From contig JAUWKS010000022.1 in the NCBI GenBank assembly GCA_030614005.1, forward strand, positions 1 to 50,238: a DNA stretch of 50,238 nt, given 5' to 3'. Positions within the stretch are counted from its first letter, which is position 1, and every line of letters starts with the position of its first letter. Shown in pieces: positions 26,893 through 35,043 of the stretch. The position numbers were made by a program, and so were the translations under genes. The notes below the pieces were generated by a model that had not been told where the DNA came from, did no database searches, and worked only from the letters and a program-made list of their open reading frames with translations. Source of the DNA: Candidatus Heimdallarchaeota archaeon (lineage in GTDB: Archaea; Asgardarchaeota; Heimdallarchaeia; JABLTI01).

Positions 26893-27843
26893 TTAAACCC
26901 AAAACATAATGAAGAAGCCTATTACTTCAACTCCTATACATGTTGAAACAATGTTAAACACTAGTATATCGGTTTCCCAGTTTTTCTTCCACAGCAGTAT
27001 GAAAGCACCTAAACCTATTAACAATGATAAACCGATTGTTATCATAGATGCCCAAATATTGAGATCATACAATAAGAAAACTGTTAGTAATAAACCTTCA
27101 ATCAGCAAAATACTTATCCAGTAAAATATTGTTGCAAGCTTCTTTCCAAGAAAGACAGCGAAATTTATTCTTCCGTGTTTAACATCATGTTCAAAATCAG
27201 GCAACTCATTTGCTATGTGCGCGGGAAAGCTTACTAAGACTACTATTGGCATGACCCACAAAAGTTTCAAATCAAATCCACCAAAGGTTATCCAAACGTA
27301 GGTGGGAATTAAAGGAAACCCAAACATATAGGGAATAACACTTATCGGTTTATGTTTGGCATATACATTGTAAAAAATACCTACTAGATTTCCTGCTTGA
27401 ATAAAGAGAACCCCCCAAAAGCTTGTTATCGACCAGAATCCCACTCCAATGGAAAATCCTATAGATAATATAAAACAAGCTACTCCAAACCAAAATGCAA
27501 AGGTTGCGGTTACCCAACCATCATTAATAGCTTTACTTTTATTATATAATGAATCAATTTCTCTGTCAATGTAATCATTCTGTATTCCTAAAAAAGCTTG
27601 CTGAAAGAAAATAGCTAGTGTGAAAAAAATCAAAGGAGCTATTGGAATCGTTCCATTTGAGATATTTTGAAATAATGTACTAAAAGTATCGTCGCCTTTC
27701 AGCGTCAAAATAGCTACACATACGCCAATAATGGTTCCTATAATTACAGGGAGAAAATGTATTAATCTAATTGCACCAATGAAACCTTTCACTAATTTGA
27801 ATCGATTATTGCTATAGGTGGTAATGTCTGACACGATAGTCAC
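26893..27843 (-). CDS. UbiA-family prenyltransferase
   Basis: A 316-residue membrane protein with about eight to nine helices and both Asp-rich motifs of the UbiA superfamily: 'QNDYIDREID' (88-97, pattern NDxxDxxxD) and 'NELPDFEHD' (212-220). These bind Mg2+ and the isoprenoid diphosphate. The family attaches prenyl chains to aromatic or glycerol-phosphate acceptors: quinone precursors, haem, or archaeal lipids. The second motif 'NELPD.EHD' resembles MenA/1,4-dihydroxy-2-naphthoate-type members more than the archaeal lipid enzyme, but the acceptor is not certain. Start GTG 27843; a GTG four codons on is possible. Confidence 0.83.
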   Translation of the reverse strand: MTIVSDITTYSNNRFKLVKGFIGAIRLIHFLPVIIGTIIGVCVAILTLKGDDTFSTLFQNISNGTIPIAPLIFFTLAIFFQQAFLGIQNDYIDREIDSLYNKSKAINDGWVTATFAFWFGVACFILSIGFSIGVGFWSITSFWGVLFIQAGNLVGIFYNVYAKHKPISVIPYMFGFPLIPTYVWITFGGFDLKLLWVMPIVVLVSFPAHIANELPDFEHDVKHGRINFAVFLGKKLATIFYWISILLIEGLLLTVFLLYDLNIWASMITIGLSLLIGLGAFILLWKKNWETDILVFNIVSTCIGVEVIGFFIMFWV

Positions 27844-27906
27844 TAAATTGAGTACGAATAACTAGTATTTGAATTTTTACAGTTTGAAAATAAAGGAGCT
27901 AAATTC

Positions 27907-28887
27907 TCATAGTTTCATTTTTCTGATAATAATGGCTATAGCTATTGTTACGACCACTATTGTTGCCATAAATATCCAAAATGGAGCAGTAGTAAAGATA
28001 AGCCCTGGGTCTTGAGCAAATTCCTTAAAATTCACTCCTCCAATTGATGCAATTAGATTTGGAATAGATATCACTGCAGTTAGCACAGCAATTAATCTCA
28101 TAGTATCATTCATTCGATTTGATGCTGATGAAAGATATATCTCAACGATGCTACTTACACGATCTCGATATGAAGAGCTAAGATCATTTGCTTCTAAAAT
28201 GTGATCGTAAACATCTGCGAAATATGTTTTTGCCGTTTCACTGATTAAAGGAGTATCATCAACAGCTAATTCCCTTAAGACCACTCTTTGGGGTCGTATT
28301 GCTTTCAAAATAATTAGTATATTTGTTCGTAAATCAAAAGTAGTATCTAGAACTTCTGTCTCAGGTTTATGAACAACTATTTCTTCTATATCCTCGATTA
28401 AATCTTCTATTTCCTCGAGTAAATCTAAATATCCGTCAATAAAAGTGTCAATAATAACGTAAGCCAAAAATGCTGCTTGACGACCTATAATTCGAGTATT
28501 TTTCAGCAGGACTTTATTGTGAACAGATTTAAGACTCATCCCACCTCTTCGTTCTCTAATAGTAATTACGAAATTTTTCCCCAAATAAATTGCTGTTTGA
28601 TATTGGTCTAATTCATTTTCTTCTTCTGGAAGTTTTCGTACGCCAGCTAAAATAATAAACAAGTAATTGGGATATTCTTCCATTTTAGGTCGCTGGTTCG
28701 CTTCTAAACAATCCTCTATCGTTAATGAATGAAATTCGAATATCTTTAGGAGAGTGTTTAATTCATCTACTGACGGCTCAACGATATCAATCCAAAGTAC
28801 ACCTAGGTTCTCTTGAAATGCTTTTTCCATATCCAATTCGTGCAGCATTGAATCGTTTTTTGAATATGATAATATTCTTTTAATCAT
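27907..28887 (-). CDS. CorA-like divalent cation channel with GVN motif
   Basis: A 326-residue CorA-family protein: N-terminal alpha/beta cytoplasmic domain, a long stalk helix with acidic 'LEEIEDLIEDIEEIV', and two C-terminal membrane helices (264-282, 302-321). The ion-selectivity motif after the first helix, normally (Y)GMN, reads GGVN (283-286) here. CorA pentamers conduct Mg2+ or Co2+; relatives with changed motifs (for example ZntB with GIN) move Zn2+. The substitution leaves the selectivity open. Starts at ATG 28887. The next gene upstream on the same strand (VOC) is 48 bases away, so co-transcription is possible. Confidence 0.85.
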   Translation of the reverse strand: MIKRILSYSKNDSMLHELDMEKAFQENLGVLWIDIVEPSVDELNTLLKIFEFHSLTIEDCLEANQRPKMEEYPNYLFIILAGVRKLPEEENELDQYQTAIYLGKNFVITIRERRGGMSLKSVHNKVLLKNTRIIGRQAAFLAYVIIDTFIDGYLDLLEEIEDLIEDIEEIVVHKPETEVLDTTFDLRTNILIILKAIRPQRVVLRELAVDDTPLISETAKTYFADVYDHILEANDLSSSYRDRVSSIVEIYLSSASNRMNDTMRLIAVLTAVISIPNLIASIGGVNFKEFAQDPGLIFTTAPFWIFMATIVVVTIAIAIIIRKMKL

Positions 28888-28935
28888 TTTTACACCCCAA
28901 TAGTATTCAACGATAGGTAGACTTGTGTTCCAAGA

Positions 28936-29304
28936 TCAATCATTTTGCTGAATTATTTCAAATAGATTTTCATCTGGGTCTTTTAGCAGGAATGAAATAA
29001 ATTGTTCTTGAGCATAAATTTCGGTTTCCTGAGATATTAAATCGTTATCCTTGCATTGCTGAAGAAAACTTGCAATATCATCAACTTCTATAGCAAATAC
29101 TCCACCTTTTCTTATAGGATCTCCGTCATTGAGAGGTTCAGGATAAAGATAATATGCAGTATTTGGTCCTCCCTCTGAAAAGCTAAATATTATCAGCTTT
29201 TCATTTTCGGCTAATGGAGATAAACCTAATTTAGTCATAAAATCTTTTGTTCGAGTTAGATCAGTTGAATGCAACCAAGTAGAAACGATTTTTTTTAATT
29301 TCAT
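28936..29304 (-). CDS. VOC-superfamily (glyoxalase/dioxygenase-like) protein
   Basis: A 122-residue single VOC module pair: 'VSTWLHSTDLTRTKDFMTKL' (first beta-alpha unit), then 'GVFAIEVDDIASFLQQ' and a closing 'KDPDENLFEIIQQ', whose 'DPDGNxxEI'-like end supplies the last metal-binding Glu in the family. Members include glyoxalase I, bleomycin-resistance proteins and small dioxygenases. The first metal-binding His may be His12; the full metal site is not certain. Possibly co-transcribed with the CorA-like gene downstream. Function not assigned. Confidence 0.75.
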   Translation of the reverse strand: MKLKKIVSTWLHSTDLTRTKDFMTKLGLSPLAENEKLIIFSFSEGGPNTAYYLYPEPLNDGDPIRKGGVFAIEVDDIASFLQQCKDNDLISQETEIYAQEQFISFLLKDPDENLFEIIQQND

Positions 29305-29474
29305 TAGTTTTACCTCAAATTATCTATCTTACTCAAGACATTTTTTACTTAAAAGTAATTACCTTTAAGTTGTTAAATTGTTATAAGTCTAAACTTTATT
29401 ACTAAAATTTCGTTCAAAAAATATATGATTGTTCGTAGTTCAATTTCTGATTAAATATTCAAGGATATAGTAAA

Positions 29475-29567
29475 ATGTTTGATACAATGGTTCCATTAAG
29501 GAATACAACAGAAAGAAGAGAGTTATATTTGCATTTGGAAGTTTTTGGCGAGAATGAAGAAAAATAA
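29475..29567 (+). CDS. Possible 30-codon small ORF in a 367-base gap
   Basis: In the gap 29305-29671 the only open stretch of interest is this 30-codon frame, starting ATG and encoding a charged peptide (TERRELYLHLEVFGENEEK at its end). AAGGAT lies about 10 bases upstream, a modest ribosome-binding match. It does not resemble any family I know. The rest of the gap is A/T-rich, with TATA-like stretches before the Nudix gene. May be chance. Confidence 0.2.
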   Translation: MFDTMVPLRNTTERRELYLHLEVFGENEEK

Positions 29568-29671
29568 ATTTCCCTTTATTAAGATGACAACATAATTTTT
29601 TAAGGTAATCTTATCTATATTGCAATATTACTAAATATTAAATACTACATTGCTATAATGCTTTAGTATCT

Positions 29672-30187
29672 ATGTATTCAAAAAAGGGACGTGAACAACA
29701 AACGACAGAAATACGATCAAATAGTAATGAAAGCAAAGATATTTCCGAAAATGTTGATCAAATATCGGCTGGTGGAGTTGTTTATCGACAATGCGATGAT
29801 AACAAAGTCAGAGTTGCTTTAATCAGAGATCAAAATACTCACAACTGGATTCTTCCAAAAGGTCGGATAGAGGATGGTGAATCTCTAGAAGACACATCAA
29901 TTAGAGAGGTCAAGGAAGAAACAGGACTCAAGAGTATCAAACTCGTTGATAAAATTGGTAAAACAAACTATTGGTTTAGAACAAAAAGCAAAGATAAATT
30001 CACTAAAGAAGTTCATTTCTTCTTGTATGAAGATGAAACGGATGAAGGAGAAATCCATGTAGAAGCGGATCACTTTGATCAAGGACAATGGTTCACCAAA
30101 GAAGAAGCAATTAAGAAAATAGGCTTCATTGCTCAACGAAAAATTCTTCATAAGGCATTTAAAATAATTGAAGATGGAACATCATAA
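29672..30187 (+). CDS. Nudix hydrolase
   Basis: A 171-residue protein with a polar, probably disordered N-terminal 28 residues, then 'ISAGGVVYR', 'NWILPKGRIEDGESLEDT' and REVKEETGL (78-86), a complete Nudix box. 'WILPKGRIEDGE' resembles diadenosine-polyphosphate hydrolases (NUDT2/MutT-like), which clear Ap4A or damaged nucleotides or inositol pyrophosphates. Its upstream gap is A/T-rich with TATA-like stretches. Family certain, substrate not. It is unrelated in sequence detail to the CoA-type Nudix protein at 12085-12651. Confidence 0.85.
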   Translation: MYSKKGREQQTTEIRSNSNESKDISENVDQISAGGVVYRQCDDNKVRVALIRDQNTHNWILPKGRIEDGESLEDTSIREVKEETGLKSIKLVDKIGKTNYWFRTKSKDKFTKEVHFFLYEDETDEGEIHVEADHFDQGQWFTKEEAIKKIGFIAQRKILHKAFKIIEDGTS

Positions 30188-30321
30188 AAATCCTTCTTTT
30201 TTCTTTTTTAGTCGTTTTTTAGAATAAATTTGTCCTATAATTGAATAAAATATTTCTCTGTCATTAAAGCATTAGAACGCTTCTTCTGTCTATTTTATCT
30301 TTAAAAATCAAGATTTATGTT

Positions 30322-30360
30322 AATAAAAAGCGAAATAGTGTGAAAAACTATTTATAAAAC
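30322..30360 (+). promoter_or_regulatory. Promoter region of aIF1 with shared 17-base element
   Basis: AATAAAAAGCGAAATAG (30322-30338) is nearly identical (16 of 17) to 34977-34993 before the secreted-protein gene. It is followed by CTATTTATAAAAC (30348-30360), a good TATA-like sequence about 67-79 bases before the aIF1 ATG. The 17-base match suggests a common promoter or regulator element. Confidence 0.4.
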
Positions 30361-30426
30361 AAGCTCCAAATAACAATTAGCTTCGATAAAAAAGTTACGA
30401 AGCAAAAAATTAGAGGATATAATATC

Positions 30427-30732
30427 ATGGATGAAACCTGTTCAAAATGTGGACTTCCGAAAGAACTGTGCATGTGTCAAGCAATAGCGAAAGAAGAACA
30501 AAGAATTAAAGTTCGAATTGAAACTCGAAAATGGGGAAGAGAAGTAACGATGATTAAAGGACTTAACCCGAAAGAGGTTGATGTTCAAGCGTTAACTACT
30601 AAACTTAAAAATAAGTGTGCTTGTGGTGGTACTTCAAAAGAAGGCGTCATTGAACTTCAAGGCGATCACAGACATCGAATTAAGAAATTGTTAACTGCTG
30701 AAGGATACGATGAATCAAATATCGATATTTAG
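30427..30732 (+). CDS. Translation initiation factor aIF1 (SUI1 family) with zinc knuckle
   Basis: A 101-residue protein: an N-terminal cysteine cluster ([13 protein letters not shown], residues 5-17) as in archaeal aIF1, then the SUI1 domain with '[20 protein letters not shown]', '[20 protein letters not shown]' and '[11 protein letters not shown]'. aIF1 binds the small ribosomal subunit near the P site and controls start-codon selection. Length and motif order are normal. Monocistronic, with its own promoter-like region. Confident assignment. Confidence 0.93.
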   Translation: MDETCSKCGLPKELCMCQAIAKEEQRIKVRIETRKWGREVTMIKGLNPKEVDVQALTTKLKNKCACGGTSKEGVIELQGDHRHRIKKLLTAEGYDESNIDI

Positions 30733-30861
30733 TTATTAATAATTCATATGTTGTTTCACAAAAGTTCAACAAATGCTTTGATCAACAACACAGAAATTCC
30801 TTTATCGGAAACCATTGTTTGGTTGGAATACTTCCGACCAATTAACTTATTTTTTTAATCG

Positions 30862-32880
30862 TTAATCTGTTTTGATGTAGCTATCTCCTGGTAGAATAGT
30901 TATTAATTCATCAAGTGCAGTTGCTTTTATTTTTGTCTTTGATGCAAAGTCAACATTTTTTGTGAATTTCTCAACTATTTGTTTCGCCATTTTACTTTTG
31001 ATTGTTCCGCCTGGCACGACCTTAATGATTTTTGACTTATCAATATCTTCCCTAGAAAGCAATGCTGAGTGTGGTCCACAGATCACAAAAGCATTTTTTT
31101 CTTGGACAATAGGATAGACAGCTAATTCCAAAGGTACATTCTTTAGAATGTTTTTTGACCCTTTAATTACAAAAGAGCCTTTTGCCAGGTATTCACCTGA
31201 TGGTGCAGAAAATGTCACTTGATCTGGTGTAACCCAAAATGTATCATCAGCACTTACTCCATCTTTCCATGCCCTTGAATAGCAAACTGAAAAGGTTGCT
31301 GCTTCATCAATAGTAGATTGTGGAATTATTTTGCCTGCGCCTTTAATAATAATTACAGCTGCACCATGAATTTCTGCGTGAAGAAAAAGATCATCTTGGT
31401 CTAAATATCGCTTCACGAGTTCAAGATTAGTTCTCTGATCCTTCCCAGCAATCACCAAATGGCCATCAGATGATTTAAACCAATGGAACTTTTCAAACCA
31501 TTCTTTCTTTCGTTTCTCGATCATTACTTTCTCTCTTTGAACTAATTCTTCATATCCTTCTTCGAGTTTTTTGATCCGTTCAGTTAGCTCATTTATTTTT
31601 TTCTGTGCACCCGGAATCTTGCTTTCAGATTTTTTCGCTTGCTTATACATTGCACTAGCATTCTCTGAGCCTGTTTTCAGAAAATCAAGAACGACCTTAA
31701 CACCATCTAATTTCACAATTACTGTTTTCTTCTTTTCTTGAACTTTTTCAAGTAGTCTTGCACCCTTCATTTCTTTTTTCTTGGCTTCATCCAATTTTTC
31801 TTTTATTTCTTTCCAAGAGATATTCTTATGACGAGCAGTTGTAATTGTTGATAAGAGTTCATCAATTTCACCGAGATAGAGGTACATTAACGCGCCTTTT
31901 GCTTTCTCTTTCTCAGCAATTTTCTTCATTGATTTCAGATGTTCTTCTTGTTTACGTCTTACTTGCACAATCTGAGTAACCCTTCTCTTCTCTGCTGTAA
32001 GCTCTACATTTGAATCTTTATTGGACTCAATTGTACTAAAGTGTTCATCTAATGCATCGCTAAAAACATCTTGTTCAATTGCAGTCTCATTTTTATATTT
32101 CAGCATTGGAAAAGGAGTAATATCAACCAATTCATTTGTTTCTGGCTTTCGATAAGTTGTGGGATTAAATTCACCTTTTGAGAGAGTTCTTCGCATTTTC
32201 TTTATTTGTTTTGTAATACCCTCTAATTGTTCATCTGATAATTCCGATGATTTTAATTTTGGATCAACTTTTCCTCGTAAAATTAACTCGAGAGAATAGT
32301 CCTTATTGATATTCACTGTTCGGGATAAAGCACTCACTATGTCTGTATCTTTCTTATCCTTCAATTCACTTTTTACCCAATCTAAATCAGCTTCAAGTAG
32401 ATTTCTTCCAGTGGAAGGGGGAAATGCAAAATCAACACCTGGATGGATATCTCTATCTCTCATTTTTTTATAATGCTTAGCTACTAAGATACGTTTCTCT
32501 GGACTGAGTAAAATCAAATTACCTTTACCAAAAAGTTCGATGATAAGCGTATATACACGTTCATGTGCTTCAAATTCAAAAACACAAATACGATCAAAAT
32601 CATATTGAGATACGCTTTTGAGCCATTTACCTTTAATATGAATTCTGAACACTCGACAGAGACCAGATGGTTCTGGTGGAAAATTCCGTTTAAACTTGGT
32701 GATGTGTATTCTTTTTCCCGGTTCAACAACTAAGACTAGCGTTCCTTCTTTTTTGGTTCTAAATCTAAAAAAGAATATATCGTTAAGTTCAAAAATGTTT
32801 TTAAGTTCACTTCCACCTATTCGCTGTGTAAGCTCAGCAATAACAGCATGTATATCGAAATTAGTCATATATGCTTTCAT
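30862..32880 (-). CDS. NFACT-family ribosome quality-control protein (Rqc2/NEMF homologue)
   Basis: About 672 residues from the ATG at 32880; four in-frame codons upstream are not needed because family proteins begin 'MKxxMTxFD'. The NFACT-N domain covers about 1-180 (TNFDIHAVIAEL, 'FELFGKGNLI'-like segments), followed by helix-hairpin and coiled-coil regions rich in Lys and Glu (about 290-470). The NFACT-R (DUF814) domain begins near 470 with 'FHWFKSSDGHLVIAGKD' and 'DLFLHAEIHGA'. Homologues bind stalled large ribosomal subunits and add C-terminal tails to nascent chains. GGTGA precedes the start. The divergent neighbour's start is only 14 bases away. Confidence 0.92.
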   Translation of the reverse strand: MKAYMTNFDIHAVIAELTQRIGGSELKNIFELNDIFFFRFRTKKEGTLVLVVEPGKRIHITKFKRNFPPEPSGLCRVFRIHIKGKWLKSVSQYDFDRICVFEFEAHERVYTLIIELFGKGNLILLSPEKRILVAKHYKKMRDRDIHPGVDFAFPPSTGRNLLEADLDWVKSELKDKKDTDIVSALSRTVNINKDYSLELILRGKVDPKLKSSELSDEQLEGITKQIKKMRRTLSKGEFNPTTYRKPETNELVDITPFPMLKYKNETAIEQDVFSDALDEHFSTIESNKDSNVELTAEKRRVTQIVQVRRKQEEHLKSMKKIAEKEKAKGALMYLYLGEIDELLSTITTARHKNISWKEIKEKLDEAKKKEMKGARLLEKVQEKKKTVIVKLDGVKVVLDFLKTGSENASAMYKQAKKSESKIPGAQKKINELTERIKKLEEGYEELVQREKVMIEKRKKEWFEKFHWFKSSDGHLVIAGKDQRTNLELVKRYLDQDDLFLHAEIHGAAVIIIKGAGKIIPQSTIDEAATFSVCYSRAWKDGVSADDTFWVTPDQVTFSAPSGEYLAKGSFVIKGSKNILKNVPLELAVYPIVQEKNAFVICGPHSALLSREDIDKSKIIKVVPGGTIKSKMAKQIVEKFTKNVDFASKTKIKATALDELITILPGDSYIKTD

Positions 32881-32894
32881 CGAGGTCACCAACT

Positions 32895-33551
32895 ATGAAT
32901 AAAAAATCAAAGAAAGAAAAAGGTTCCTCAAAATCTAATAAGGAAACTGAATCAACTGAAGAAGAAATAGATATGAGTGAATACGAGGAAACAGATAAAG
33001 TAGATTACGACGAATACGAGCTCCCTGAAGATTTTGTTTCACCAGAAGATCAGATAGATGAAGATCTAAGTTGGTTCCAAAGAAGAAAAAAAGCATTCAT
33101 TGATATGGAAAATTTCCAAAGACTTTATTGGATAAAAATACTGAGCGGTGTAATTGCTGGTATGCTTTTAGGTGTTTTTGGTGCACAAACAGGATGGTGG
33201 CTCATCTTATTAATTGGACTCTACGCAATTATTGCAGGTGGAGGTTTCTTAGTATTCAAGTTAGAATGGAACTGGAAAGAACTTCTGTTTAGTGGCTTTT
33301 TCCCCTATCTAGCATTATTTACTCTCTTTTGGACTTTAATGTTTACTTCAATACATGGTCCAGAAATGAAAGATTGGGTGAATATGCTAAATATTACAAC
33401 AACTATTAATGAAACTACAACAACCTACGTTTCTACGTTCATAAATACTACAACAGCAGCAGGATTTCCAATATTAGGGATTGCATTAATTGCAGTAGTA
33501 TGTTTAGGATTGTTGCAACATCTCCTTCGAAGAAGAAGAGAATTAAGTTAA
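32895..33551 (+). CDS. Acidic-N-terminus membrane protein of unknown function
   Basis: I place the start at ATG 32895, preceded by GAGG; the frame opens further upstream, but that would overlap the divergent NFACT gene. The 218-residue protein has a highly charged N-terminal 75 residues (Lys/Ser/Glu then Asp/Glu/Tyr-rich, likely disordered), then three to four membrane helices (about 85-150 and 190-210), a Thr-rich loop ('TTINETTTTYVSTFINTTTA') that probably faces outside, and a basic end (RRRRELS). No known family. It is head-to-head with NFACT and ends at a hairpin terminator. Confidence 0.7.
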   Translation: MNKKSKKEKGSSKSNKETESTEEEIDMSEYEETDKVDYDEYELPEDFVSPEDQIDEDLSWFQRRKKAFIDMENFQRLYWIKILSGVIAGMLLGVFGAQTGWWLILLIGLYAIIAGGGFLVFKLEWNWKELLFSGFFPYLALFTLFWTLMFTSIHGPEMKDWVNMLNITTTINETTTTYVSTFINTTTAAGFPILGIALIAVVCLGLLQHLLRRRRELS

Positions 33552-33566
33552 ATTAAATTTAATGTT

Positions 33567-33590
33567 TGAAGCTAATATGGATGCTTCAAT
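33567..33590 (+). terminator. Hairpin terminator between convergent genes
   Basis: TTGAAGC/GCTTCAA is a perfect 7-bp stem with a 10-base loop, followed by a T-rich run (about 33596-33606). It lies between the membrane-protein gene and the end of the minus-strand regulator. Confidence 0.5.
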
Positions 33591-33617
33591 CAATTCTTTA
33601 TTTTTTAAATAAAAAAA

Positions 33618-34733
33618 CTATTTTTCTGTTACTTTTAGTAAAGAAATTTCAAGAATATTATTTGAAGTACTTCCTTCTGGAATAGAAACAAGTCCATTAT
33701 ATGATCGAAGAATTTCATTTACAACGTAGGGTCCTAAACCTTGGAATGATTGTTTAGTTGTTGAAGCTTTCAGTTCTGAAGAATGAATAACATCCTTTTG
33801 CTCATAAACAAATTTTGCTTGGAATGAATTAAAAGTTAATTTCCAATAATCTTTTCCATTGAACTCTACTTCATCAAAATCAATTTTTATTTTAATTCTA
33901 GGACTTGGACTATTAAATAATGCCAATAATAGAATTTCTGAAATAAGATGCGTGAGATTATTATTAGCGTAAACATATTTTGGCTTTGAATAATCACAAA
34001 TACATTCAAAATTCTTGTTGATATAATCTTCTTTTAATCGATTGAGAACAGAAGAAATCGTTGCATTCAAATCTTTACTTTCCAGTTGTTGGTCGGTTTT
34101 TATTGTTTCGCATTTCCGGATATTACGAGTTAGTCGAGCATTTTTTCGTATTGACTCTTGGAATAATTGTAGAACTTTAGTCTGTTCTGAGGAAGGATTG
34201 AGTTTCTCAATCTGAACCATTGTGAGAAGTAAAGATTGATTGAGTTCGTCGACATTATTGATAAGCAAGTCACTAAGGAATCGTATCTCGTTATTTGCTA
34301 TCTCAATATCTTTGAGAAATTTTTGATTCTGTAATTTAAGAGAGATTTTTCTATTGACTTCATCAAGAGTACTAATTAGTTTATTTGAGCTGACAGGTTT
34401 TTCAAGATAACCTGCAACTTCGAATTGCATAGATTTGATTGCTGAATCAATAGTGCCAAAACCAGTAATAATAATAAATTCAATGTCGGGGCTTATTGTT
34501 CTAAACTGCGATACTAAATCCATACCGTAGATATCAGGTAAATTCAAATCAATCATAGCAATATGGAAAGTTTCTTCAGCGATGATTTTTTTTGCTTCTT
34601 CTCCTGTACCTACACCACAGATGTTGGTAAAATTGTTTCTTTTAAGAACTTCCTCAAAAACATCTCGAATGTCTGCATCATCATCAATAATCAATATTTT
34701 TATTTCTGCTCTGTTGGCACCATTCGAGCTCAT
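33618..34733 (-). CDS. Response regulator receiver fused to a degenerate histidine-kinase core
   Basis: Residues 10-125 form a standard receiver domain: acidic 'IIDDDAD', phosphoacceptor Asp62 in 'AMIDLNLPD', Thr90 and Lys112 in 'YLEKP'. Residues 130-200 resemble the dimerisation helices of archaeal kinases with the pattern 'LLTHDINN'. Here the segment is 'LLINNVDELNQ' (156-166) and the histidine position is Asn159. The C-terminal 215-371 looks like a remnant HATPase domain with 'ILLLALFNSPSPR' in place of the N-box and a weak G-box 'GLGPYVVNEILRSYNG'. It probably senses phosphorylation through the receiver and signals by dimerisation rather than acting as a kinase. Single gene; partner unknown. 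Confidence 0.75.
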   Translation of the reverse strand: MSSNGANRAEIKILIIDDDADIRDVFEEVLKRNNFTNICGVGTGEEAKKIIAEETFHIAMIDLNLPDIYGMDLVSQFRTISPDIEFIIITGFGTIDSAIKSMQFEVAGYLEKPVSSNKLISTLDEVNRKISLKLQNQKFLKDIEIANNEIRFLSDLLINNVDELNQSLLLTMVQIEKLNPSSEQTKVLQLFQESIRKNARLTRNIRKCETIKTDQQLESKDLNATISSVLNRLKEDYINKNFECICDYSKPKYVYANNNLTHLISEILLLALFNSPSPRIKIKIDFDEVEFNGKDYWKLTFNSFQAKFVYEQKDVIHSSELKASTTKQSFQGLGPYVVNEILRSYNGLVSIPEGSTSNNILEISLLKVTEK

Positions 34734-34847
34734 TGTTGAACATCCTTAACTCTAGGTATGTATAATAGCTTTGCTAGATATTATCTACTTTCTTCTTTCG
34801 CTTGAAAGCTAAGAACTACTTTCTTTTAACGCTAATTGTTATTGGTT

Positions 34848-34866
34848 TTTAAAACTTAGTTTTAAA
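34848..34866. repeat. AT-rich perfect inverted repeat upstream of secreted-protein gene
   Basis: TTTAAAAC/GTTTTAAA, 8 bp with a 3-base loop, in the 310-base gap (34734-35043) between divergent genes. It may be an operator half-site pair or chance in A/T-rich sequence. The rest of the gap holds TATA-like stretches. Confidence 0.3.
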
Positions 34867-34976
34867 GCAATTCTATAAACTTTCTTTGTATCAATCGATT
34901 AAAAAAAAGAATAGCAAGTATAAAATGTAAAATAAACACTTTTCAAAATTAGTATTGTCATTTAGTAAACTTATTA

Positions 34977-34993
34977 AATAAAAAGCGAAGTAG
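34977..34993 (+). promoter_or_regulatory. Shared 17-base promoter-type element
   Basis: AATAAAAAGCGAAGTAG, 16 of 17 bases identical to 30322-30338 before aIF1, about 50 to 67 bases before the ATG of the secreted protein. ATTAAATAAAAA within it could serve as TATA box. Confidence 0.35.
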
Positions 34994-35043
34994 CTAAATT
35001 ATCAATTGGCGATTTCTATCGTACATTTGAGGGTGAATAAAAA

